A stretch of DNA of 47,674 bases from Isoetes engelmannii (taxonomy: Eukaryota; Streptophyta; Lycopodiopsida; Isoetales; Isoetaceae). The notes below the pieces were generated by a model. It was not told the DNA's origin and made no database searches. It worked only from the letters and a program-made list of their open reading frames with translations. The translations under genes and the position numbers were made by a program. Where the stretch lies: positions 1-47,674 of the forward strand of contig JAANSK020308151.1 in the NCBI GenBank assembly GCA_011763485.2. Reading direction: 5' to 3'. This document shows, piece by piece, positions 28,601-40,600 of this stretch (position 1 is the first letter of the stretch; the number at the start of each line of letters is the position of its first letter).

Positions 28601-31600
28601 TTGCGTAGAGTTGCAAAGAAGTGGCTGAAAATTATGCTAACATGATTGGATGCGGCACAGAGGCACTCAACAACAAAATGCCAGGTTAGAAAGGACTTGT
28701 CACCTGATTATGATGTACATATCAGCAGAATGTACATGTCATTACATCCCATATAAACATATTAAACGTGTCTCCATATGAGTGGAAGTTAGAATACCTT
28801 CGACTTCCATTACATCCCATATAAACATATTAAACGTGTCTCCATATGAGTGGAAGTTAGAATACCTTCGACTTCTTTGTTGTGCGGTGCACTTTAATCT
28901 CTGCACATACTGCACGGTCATCCACCATCTATACAAAATCTTTTTAATTAAGAATGGCCCATTTCCATTATTCTATATGCAGTTTATGTTCATATAACTA
29001 TTATTATCTAACCTCTTTATAATTTTTTTTCCGTTCTTGATTCTGTTTATGCAACTCCAACACCTATATGAAATCTCATGTTATCTACCTGAGGTCCAAC
29101 TTATGTCATTTAAATTCCTCTTCCACATGTGATACCTTAGAGCGTGCATTATGCAGTTCGGTCCGAAGTTCTAAATTTTCCTGCAATGGTTATACCTAAC
29201 CAATTCAATACCCTATTCTCTGTAGCCGAACTCAACATACCAAGATTGACCTGATTCATTTTCTTGAGCTGATATTCGACACCTTCAAACTTCGATTCCA
29301 AGTCTCTTAATCTCTGCAAAACAAATATTACCATAACTAAAGGCACTTCTGCATTTTCACCTACACTGCAAAAAACATTGAAAAGATAAGCACTCATGGA
29401 GGCAACACAGCTAGACTGCCTATCTCGAATTCAAATATCAAGTGAGGAAGGACACAGAGAAGGGCAGCACAAAGAGAATGAAGAAGCAGCAGCTGAACAA
29501 TTGAAAACGGGAGAGCAAACTGAGAATTACATGATTTGGAGGTCCTACTAGCATATAGGCTTTCTTCACTAACTCCACTACTGCATGTACACATCATAAA
29601 TGCCTTTTACAGAGCCATACAACTGACAGCCTAGTTGCCATGCTGTGTCACTCGCAAATTTCCTGGGGCAATATGACACACATGTTTGCTACTTGATGGT
29701 CTGCCAGATCAGATGACATCTCCTCATCCCACGTCGAGTTGCCTTGCCAATGTATATGGAGAATACTCATTGTTGGTTCAGCCAAAAAGTTGTATATGAT
29801 CACCATGGTTGTTACGAATAGCAAGTTCGATCAGGTTAAGTCCACCAAAGGACCACAATAGAAGTATGATCACAGCCAAGAGAACAGCAGAAACAGTGAT
29901 TAACTCGCCACCCAACCAACGAGTATAGACAAATCTGCAACTTTCCACCAAGCTGAGAGCTAGCATACAGAAGACGACCATGTGATCTCTGGATTCCTCC
30001 TTCCCAAATCCATGTAACCATCACTCGTATATAGCTGATCTCCCCTTCACCTTTCCCCAAGACCTTTCCAAAAGGTGACTTGGCATGCATTATATGGCTA
30101 CTTTCCCCCTTTCTAGCCCATTATGGATTGCGTCCAAGAAGGCCTCCCAAAGGGGCCTGATACGTCCAACATGGCTTTAGTTCAGATCATAACAGCCCAC
30201 CAGGGTAGACGACAACCGACCTCAGTTGTAACGACCACATAGGTCCCTCGACTGCTACACAAGCCTCTGCTACACAAGCACCTCAACTACCACATAAACA
30301 CTGCTACACAAACATCTTGCTACACAAGCACCTCAACTGCTACACAAGCATTGCTACAAGCATCTCAACTGCTACACAAGCACTGCTACACAAGCATCTT
30401 GCTACACAAGCATCTTCACTGCTACACAAGCAGTGCTACACAAGCACCTCCACTGCTACACAAGCACCTTGCTACACAAGCATCTCCACAGGTCGCATGA
30501 TCATTGCACGGAGCCTAATGATCATTGCACACAGTCACGACCCCAACACATCAACCATCATGCAGCTCCACCGTACAGCCCCCTTGATCTATCTACACGG
30601 ATCTTTATACCCTCGGTGGCTGTATTTCCAATCATAATCGTAACAGCCCACCAAGAGAAAAAACAATTGGCCTCAGCTGTTAACAGGCTGAAGAACGCTT
30701 GGTTCTGCCTCATTAGTCGTTCTGGGTCGTTCATCTTCATGTGGACAATCTTTAGCAAGATGTCCAGGGCGTCTACAATTATAACACCTCCTACCCCTTT
30801 TTGATGCCCGTCGACATGAAGCCTCTATGATGGTAGTAACACCCCGAGAAGTATCCCTTGATGTATACCTCCTCTTGTGTTTACTTTTACTTAGACCAAG
30901 TACACCTTGCTCTAGTGCGTGTATTTAAGTTATCAACTTTTGTAGCATATGCAACATCGCAGAGTCTACACGATCGTCCTTTGGAAACACCTTGGCTGAT
31001 TTCTTCTGTTGCAAACTTAACCTTGCACTGTTCATCTTCAGTACGTAAAAAACTACCTTGTTTCAAATTCTCAAACACTCCATGTTCTTCACCATCGTTC
31101 GGGCTCACACCATGCTCAACATCCACAGCTCGCTTCATGGGTACATTAAGAGTTGCCTCACTTGCTACCACCGTAAACCAAACGACGACCTCTCAGTGAA
31201 AGCACCACTGTTACGAATAGCAAGTCCGATCAGGTTAAGTCCATCAAAGGACCACAAGAGAAGTATGGTCACAGCCAAGAGAACAGCAGAAACGGTGATT
31301 AACTTGCTACCGTAAACCATACGACGACCTCTCAGTGAAAGCACCAGCACCACTGTTACAAATAGCAAGTTCGATCAGGTTAAGTCCACCAAAGGACCAC
31401 AAGAGAAGTATGGTCACAGCCAAGAGAACAGCAGAAACGGTGATTAACTCGCCACCCAACCAACGAGTACAGACAAATCTGTAACTCCCCACCGAGCTGA
31501 GAGCTAGCATACAAAAGACTCATGTGATCTCTGGATTCCTCCTTCCCAAATCCATGTAACCATCACTCTTATATAGCTGATCTCCCCTTCACCTTTCCCC

Positions 31601-34600
31601 AAGACCTTTCCAAAAGGTGACTTGGCATATAAGGCTACTTTCCCCCTTTCTAGCCCTTTATGGATTGCGTCCAAGAAGGCCTCCCAAAGGGGCCTGATAC
31701 GTCCAACATGGCTTGAGTCCAGATCGTAACAATGGTCGAGAATAAGGTTGAACCATAGATTGCACACACAAATCAACAAGAAGACCTTACCCATAGTTTA
31801 CTGAACATCCTTGATTGGTTTTTTCACTAATCCTACTTGTAATTGTAGAACCAGATTCAAAAAAGAACATCTTATGCACCTGCAAACAGCTTCCTTGGTT
31901 TGTATCTTCACTTTTCTTGGTGGATTTCTGTGGGGAAAACAGCCCAGATTGGTTATGATTAGCAGTGTGTATAGTTTAACAAAAACTGTATCTAAGAAAG
32001 ACAACAAATACAATTTTGCGGCATAAAAAAGCCAAGCAAAGCCAAAATGCTTCTGAAACTTTTATATCTTAATAACTTGAGAAAATTCTATAGAAAACTC
32101 TGAACTGTTAACATCAAAATACTCACGATGAAGTCTGTTGGAAAGTAATGGAATGGCAAATAATATGGAAGTTATCTAAAATCAATCAGTTTTGATATAA
32201 TAAACATTAAATGGCTACGTTAGACGGTTTTGCCCAGTTGGTTAAGGGCATGTTGGTTAGAAACGTTACAATTGGTATCAGAGCAGGTCTCGAGTTCGAG
32301 TCTCCATGGGTGCCTATATGCATGTGTAACTTGGTAACCTTGGTAACCACCCAGTCAGTGGTATCCTGGTTTGTCTTGGATGCTCGAGAACGAGCATAGT
32401 TCTAGCTAGTGGGAGAGATTGTAACGGCCCATGGTAGACCGCTCGAGTATTCGATCCTTGAATGTGTCTGTGGGCGTTCCCGAGACACCGGCATAAATGG
32501 GTAGAGCAGTGGTTGGCGAGCAGTGGCTCGCATATGTCTGGTCTCACTGAGAGAATGGTAAGCAACGGATTTACCAAAGACTCGGTTAAGAAAGAGAACA
32601 ATGAGGGAAGGAATAAAACAAAGGCTAAATAAATCTATAGGGGGTCTTAAAGACCAACAATACAAACGTGATCCATAAAATGCTAGGAGCGAGGTAACAT
32701 GCTCGCCCCATTTAGATTAACTCAAAATCCTGAAGGACTAAGATAACTGACGTCTACCTGAGCAAAGCATGAAGTGTTGCTTCTCCATTTTGTTTCAAAA
32801 CATCCTTATAATTCTATTGACCTTCGTGGTATGTGTTTGTTGGACAATTGGAGATGAGGAATAACAGAGAGGAGAGACTGCCACCAGAGATTTTCTCTAT
32901 CATGTACCTCCTCGTCTCAATGTTCAATTTGATGGGCATATACAATCAGTATTTTCAGTAGACGAAGTAAAGCAGGGGATTAAAGGGTTATCAAGAAGGA
33001 AGGCAAAAGACATGAATATACTGACTGCTGAAATACTTGAAGCTGCTGGCCATCCATTGCAGATGTTTTAACTATGATTTTTTTAACAGGCATTGTTAGA
33101 AGGATTCCAGGATATGGAGCATGAGCATCATTCATCCTATTCATGAGTGTGGTGATATGTCCCGGAAACTACCAAACAATTATGGTACGTCATATTTTTG
33201 CAAAACTTTACGAAAGCTCGTGGAGAATCAGAATTGCAAAGAGAAATGGGTTGAGGGCAATAGGATAAGCTGGAATTAAATCTTGTCATTCCACTATTGA
33301 CAATTTTGTTACTTTGAGCACTTTAATGGAGGATACTAAAGAACATGAAGGCAGAATATATTGTTGCTTTGAGACTTCCGGAAAGCATTTGATACCATGT
33401 TTAGAGAAAACTTATATTATCTCTCCAACGCGATTTGGACTTTACATTGATGACATGGATCAGGATGTACAGGATATACAGGTACACAAGTTGGAGAAAT
33501 GCTCATATATCCTCTCATATGCAGATAATTTATTGCTAGCTACCTCTAGGAAAATGGAACTGCAGAAGCAACTGGATATAATGCATCAGTTTTTCAAATT
33601 GGGAAAGACAAAAGTAGACTTGCTGGTAAGAATGGCACACAAGGTTAAGACTTGCTGGGCTTCAAGAAAGATTGGGTGCACAATTGGCATGGAAAGGGAG
33701 CCTAAAGAAGACAATGTTCCACTCTCATTTGACATGAAGGAGTCATATAATGTTCGAATACTATATTGAACATTTTAACCCTACCAGGAGCCACACCTGT
33801 TATATGGGTGTTATATGGGTCTTCTCTGATACGACACCTTAACTATCGTGCCCCAATCAACTGGGCAAAAGCGTCTAGACGTTGAGGCTTGACCCTCTAT
33901 ATTTGATAAATAGTGCCGCCTCCCCAAGATCCTCTCGAGTGGTCTCTCATGGGTCCCAAACCATATCATTCTCCAACATTTATAACAGCATATGCGGGTA
34001 CATGGATGAGCTCCCTCCATTCACATACAACAGCATATGCAAGTATGCGATATAGAGACTCACACTATTTACAGATGGAGACAAGAAGATGGATGGGGTT
34101 ATCCAAGAGAAGAACAAGTTTGTCTTCTATTCTGTCCTCCTGATCACATGGGCGGAGAGTTGGGGGATTGAAGAGGGGGATTGGCCAAATGCAGATGTGG
34201 GCATTAGGGATCTTGTACAAAGCAAGGTGCTCAAAAAGATATGGCAACAAACAGGCACAAAAATGAACTTCTACAAGATTGAAGTAAATCCTCTGCTTAT
34301 GTTGGTGGAACAAGAATACCTATTGGCACCTGTTCCGATGTCTCTGAGAAGGGCAGTTGCCAGGTATCGTACAAGTTCTCATAGATTAAGCATTGAGCCA
34401 GGTAGATGGTATGTAATTCAGGACAAGTTGAGGATGAACGTCACGTTTTCATTGAGTGTGAACCAAGATATACGAGACCGAGATCGACATGCAGATATGC
34501 AATGAATCTTCATTTTTCGCGGTTACTGCAACTCGATCGAAGAAAGTTACGTGAATTCATTGTTGATATCGAACATCATAGATCACTACTTTTAAGATTA

Positions 34601-37600
34601 TAAATCTTTGTATAGTGTCGTTTCTTGACCTTAAGCGTCTTACAGGGCGTGAATCAATATATTATACTAGATAGTATATACTATTCTAAGACCCCATTCA
34701 GATCAAGCAAACCAAGATAAACCACAAAGATTCATCTCTGGTTATTTGAACCATCCAAGATTGGATTAGCAGCCAATTTTCATGGATCCATGAATCACCA
34801 TTATCATATCTTATTTATCAAATTCTATACTTCCTTGAGATCAGTGAAGATGGTTCATCCAACAACCAGGGTATTAAAAATATTCAGCTTGCACATAAAG
34901 TAGACATGCTATTGGTCATCGCAGGGTCTCATCTCATCAGCTTGAGATTGAGGCTGGCCGTGCAAGTAGACCTAAGGTCGAGCGCTCGAAGAAGATTTGC
35001 AAATTGTGTCATTTGAATTTAGTTGAGTCTGAAGAACACTTCAGTTTTACATGTCCAGTTTATTATGAAATACGGGGCAGGTTCCTTTGCCTGTTTCAGG
35101 AACCTACATCCCTTTCAAAACTCATCAGGTGTGAGGACCAGAAATGTGTGACTCTATTTCTTCACCAAATGATTGTTCATAAAGGAAATCTGCTGAAGGA
35201 GCAAGCTGAGGGGGGAACTGGACAAGAAAATGACCCTAATTGGAGGTGATAACAGCTGGGCCATCTAACCCGATCCCAAGAGGATGTTGCCAATTTCGAA
35301 GGAATTCCTGCTCAGATGTCAAGAAAAACAAAGCGGGCAGCAAGGGCAAAATATAAGCAGTTCTTTAAAAGAAAAACAAGTCCGACATCAACCTCAACTT
35401 TAGCAGTCAGTGGCTAGAAAAAGACAAATCCAAATCTCAACGATCTGGATTTTCTTTTTTCATTTTTAGGAGGCTGCAATACGCCTCTAGCTGTACATGA
35501 TTGCTGTAATAATTTGGTCTCATAGACCCAAGTGGTCTTTCGTAGTAATACGATCTATCTTTCTTTCTATACTCCTGCCAACAGTAGTTTCCTTTCTCTC
35601 TACAACCTCTCAAGAATCCACTAAAATCAATTAAGATCGGAAATCAAAGCTTATCAAAAGCTTACCCAGCTTAAAAACCAACCCTGAATCAGACTGGATC
35701 TCTTCAAGATTTTCCACTAGATGCTTGAAGAACAGCCACAAAATACATTTTCATCATTCGCACAAAAACTTTCTGCAGCATCGCCCAATTGAATCAAGAG
35801 ATAGTTCATTAGATTGCTGAGTCTAACCCGCTTACGACTGTAGAATCTTGTTCAAAAGTCTCCAAAAAGAGAAAAAGATCTGCTCAGGTGCAATCTTCAC
35901 AGTTTTTCTCTTCCTAAAACTGCTCTGATACCATATTTGACTTTAGCTGACTAGACGAAAGAAAGAAAAGTTTAATAAACGTCCACGGGATACCCATATG
36001 TAAAATTTGGATGTGGATACTTTGCAGCAGCACATAAATTATTGTGACCAGAAATGTGTATTTTTAGTTTGGTCATGAACTTTCTTAGTGTCCTTAAAGA
36101 TAAAGACAATAAGAGCTTGGCCATGATGTCAGTAGAAGATGCATGTTGTATGATTTGGACATGGTGGATTCTGAGGAACATTTCATCCCATAATAGGAAG
36201 ATATCACCTTTTGTAGAGGCCCAACAACTTTGCAGCAGCTCATGAAGCATATGACCAAAAATGTGCATCTTATCTGTTCATGCGCTTGCTAAAAACAAAG
36301 TGTCCTTAAAGATAGAAACATCAGCCCAAGAGGCTCAAGACAAGCAGGAATAAGGAATAACTCCATTTTTCTCTGTTAATGAAGAGTTGTAATAGAATGT
36401 AATGAAGGACGGCTCCCCAATCTCATAATATTAAGGGAGTGACACTAAGTAAAGCAAACGCAAACAGGAAGCATTATACAATACAGTGCAGGATCAGGAA
36501 CTCTATCTGAGGGGCCAAGGTGCTTATTTGTACAACAAATGGGGAAGAGGTCAGATGACTTCCAGAAACATACGATGAAGTTGCATGTAGCAACACCCCA
36601 TAAAACTTGAAACAGAATAAAGGTTTAACTACTGACCCGAACTTCTGACTGTAGTGCTCCTAGCTGTTTTTGCACTTCATGAAGCTTACTATTACTGTCC
36701 TTTAAAGCATGACGCAATGATGCAACCTACATAGATATCTTAAAGCGTTAGCATAATATTGCAAGGGATATAATAGGATATAATCCAAGTGAAATTGCCA
36801 ACAAAAGTAGGAATTTTACCTGTGCATATGCTGCAGTTTCGACCTCACCCTGAAAATAGAACCATTGTTTCAATTTTTGTTAGGCTGAAATAATGTACGA
36901 ACGTGATCATTCAATAAGGTACTACTGTGACAAAAGAAAGTGCCACATGGGTTAATGTTATGCAAACCCATTTTCACCCCACATTCACCACTTCATTGGA
37001 AAATGTGATACGCTCTTTACAGTAAGTTGTGAGCCTATATCTAGACAGAAATATTACAAACATTTATCAAGAAGGCTAAAGATCCACATCCATACCAGTG
37101 ATGCAGCTCGTAACCGCTGAAGCTCTGCATCTAAGACTGCAGCAGTCTCGGCTTTAACCTATCCCGTCAGGTAATTAGAATAGTCAGACATTCTACAGGA
37201 ATGATAAAACCAAGTTTTGCACAAGCCCAAATTAGAACAATATTTGTACCTCAGGACAGATTAAAAATAACGTACCATACAAGAACACATTTATAACAAC
37301 TAAGTTACATAATATACATATATAGTTATCACTGCCCACGCTGCAGCATACAAGACTAACATAACTTAGCTATCTCTAAGCTGACAATGCGGCCCTAGCT
37401 GTACATGCTATAACAATTGCTCTCATAGTGTTACGAACAGCAAGTGAAATCAAGCTAAGCCCACACAGGACCGTATGAAGAACATGGCCACAATCCACAT
37501 GGACATCAGAAACAGTAAAATAACTTGCCACCCAAACTTGAGCTCAAACGAATCTGAACTCCCCATTAGAGCTGGCACAACAAGAGGAACATATCTCTAG

Positions 37601-40600
37601 ACATCTTGATCTGCAGATACATGAGATCCAGATCCATGTAACAGCCATCCCTGAAGGTCTAACAACTTGACAGAGAGCACTGGGAGACTTTAGATGCACC
37701 AACAAAGGACAAACCAAGAAGAGTGCCAGACCGATGGTATGTCACAGAAACTGCATCAACATTGCTCAAATAATCCCAAATCTCTCAGAAAATTGCTCGC
37801 ACAGCCAAAATTGCCAATTGTCCAAGTTTTCGACACAAAACTACACGGAATGGCAAAAAAACGGCACCCTTGTGCAATGAAATTTTGAGTTTGGTCAAAA
37901 AGTACACATTTGATTGGTGACGCACAAAAAATTGGCCAATTTTGTAATTTTGGTTGAAGACGTCAAATTTTTGGCACAGTGTTGCCAACTGCTGAATTCA
38001 CACCTCCAGTCTTGTCAAATTTCTCTCACTGATTGATTTTCGCCACCCGGAGCTCTGATACCATGGCGAAACTTAGGATCTAGGCTAGAACCAACAGCAA
38101 GAGACGAGTGAAAACTCAGAAAATAATAGATGATGGATTGGATGTTTTTTTCGGTGCTACAAAGAATAGTCACATATGTGACGTCTAGAGCATAGCACGT
38201 AAGTACCTAGACATGCTAATTACATCCTAAGAGGTAACATGAACATAAATACATAGAAACCTAGAAACCATGGTCCTATGTAAATACATAGGCTGCCATA
38301 TCAGCACATATGTGTGCTTAACCATTAACAGTTATTTCTGTCACCAGCAGCTCCAACCAAACCTTTCTTACAGTCATCCAAAATAAGACTTATTTCTGTC
38401 ACCAGCAGCTCCAACCAAACCTTTCTTAGAGTCATCCAAAAACCTCAGCTTTTGAAGATTGATACAGGAGAAGCACTGTTTCAACCCCAACAAAACTCTT
38501 TCTTTTGTTATAACCCATCTATCAACAATCCCATCCATGGATCCAAAACTTGTTCCCATGTGACAATGGACCTACATCTATCAGAGGCCTCTGCTATCAG
38601 CTCGATACACCATCTTACTGTCGTATCTCTGCCATCATCTCGGTACATCATCTTGCGGTAACGATCCCGCAGTAAAAGCACCAGTAAAGACCTTTCACCC
38701 AGAAGTAGCTTGGCACATAAGGCTTCCACCGTATAAGGCTGTTTTACCCTTTTATGCCCTTATGGGCTGCGTCTCAGAAGGCCTCACCAAGCACCAATCC
38801 ATGGTGCCATCAAATACATGATCCCCAATCAGTCTACACTGATCTGCCCCAACTGCTACAGATTCCAGCTCAAAATTGTAACACATCGACCCAAGCAGTC
38901 TTCCCTAGACGTTAATAACATCTTCCCTTCTTCTTTCTGATTGTAGTCCTCTCATGGTACCAATGTCCAATGCTTTTGCCAGAAGTTCCTTCTGTGAGGC
39001 AGTGAACACAACCGCGCGCCGTACATACCCACCCAAGGAATCTGTATAAATGCATTCAAGGACCTTCGTCTAGAGCTTTTAAAAACTAAAGAAGGTTAAA
39101 TTTAATCAATAAATGGTTATCTTCTCTATTCTGGAGTCTCCTTTTGCCTCTCTCTTTGCTATGCTGGCCACCAGCTTAAGCCACCCTGGTATCCCCAATC
39201 CACAAAATTATAGCTCTGATGTCTTCAAAGAATGCATAAATTTAAGACCTGAGTGCATTGGAGTGGATGCTAACAGTTCCAAGTCAAGAAGACGAGAAAG
39301 TAACAGGTACGGCCAGAGGCACAGACGGGTATGGAAGAGGAGAAGCATTACCCATAGAAACCAAAGATTGCCTTTACAGTCTTTATTAACAGAGGTCCTG
39401 GTTGGGGGGAATTTTACAAATGGAAGCTTTCTTTTGTGCCTTGGCACATAGTTTTCAGTGCATTAAACCTTTAAAAGTGCTCTCAACACATAATCCATAA
39501 TTTAACTACAATTCTTTCCCAGGGCATGGGTGCATTTTTTAAAAACATATGGCCTTAACCTGATCAATAAAAATGGGACTGAAACCTTTCAAAACTTTTT
39601 TTGAACTATAAAGTCGCTCTTTCTAAGACAAGTGGGCCACACATTTATATTTGTTCAATAACTCAGATAAAAAATGGGAAGCATCCATTACTTACCCTGG
39701 CTGCAGTTGATTCTTCGGCCTTAGATGCAATTGCAGCAATTTTATCTTCTGAAATAGTATCTGCACTCTTGGAATGCCGCCGAGATATGTGTAAGTCCTG
39801 AAAAACCAAAAAATGTAAAAATGAAATGAAAAATGAAAAGCATGCCAAAGAAGAAGGATGAGGAGATGTAGATGAGCTGATGGAAAAGGAAAGGGGAAGA
39901 AGGGCTAAATGAAGAGAGCAAGACCTATCACCTGATACAAGTTTTCATGATGATGTTCACAAAATCTTAAGTCTACGAAATGATGGTCTACTTCAAGACC
40001 AAACGACAAGTAGGAATAACATTATAATCATCTTTACCGGCATGATCTATGACATCATTGGCTTGCAAATTAGGCATCTTCTAGTTCCTGCAACCTTCTC
40101 CAAAATTTGGTGTAATCAAAGAACCAGTAGCTTCCACTAAATCCCATGAATCTTCTTGCAACTCAATCTTTCCCTTTGTGCTGTATTCTTCTACTTGAGA
40201 CACTACAGAGAAATCCTTCTCAACATCATGTCTCTCTGCAGATTCGTGTTCAAACTTGGATCGTATACATTCCCGTAGTTCATTAGACTTAACGAAATCT
40301 CCTAATACCCTGTGATGTATTTCTGGACTAATGGCACGTTGAATATAATACAAAACATCATCATCTCTGGGATTAAGCTATGTGAACTTGGTTGGTCACA
40401 GTTTCCCATGCACCATCATCTTTAAAAAAACCGTATCATATTCACTTTCCATTGGAAATAATTGTTACAAGAAAAGTTCAATTCCAGAACTAGCTAGCTG
40501 CCCATAAAGTTATCTGAAAATAATCCATGCCAGAATAATAGCTTTCCATAGTGTCAATATTCTCTGAAATATTTACATACCCGTGCTCTTTGTCCATAGA

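Larger units (their letters stand above)
37429..38883 (-). mobile_element. Gypsy-like LTR halves split by copia fossil F
   Basis: The left half (37429 to about 37670, TGTTACGAACAGCAAGTGAA) matches the start of the Q LTR. The right half (about 38690-38883, ...AAAATTGTAACA) matches its end. Flanks CATAG (37424-37428) and CATCG (38884-38888) may be a worn target duplication. Between them lie a primer-site-like GGTGCTTTTACTG, gag-like sequence (about 38450-38660) and copia fossil F. Old and nested. Confidence 0.6.

Noticed and set aside
30249-30491. CRISPR-like array
   Set aside because: Units are 12 bp with 4-9 bp spacers in eukaryotic DNA inside an LTR element; it is a minisatellite.
30317-30804. 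Open frames rich in LLHKHLATQ-type repeats
   Set aside because: They are translations of the minisatellite and its flank; the coding signal there is the gag knuckle on the other strand.
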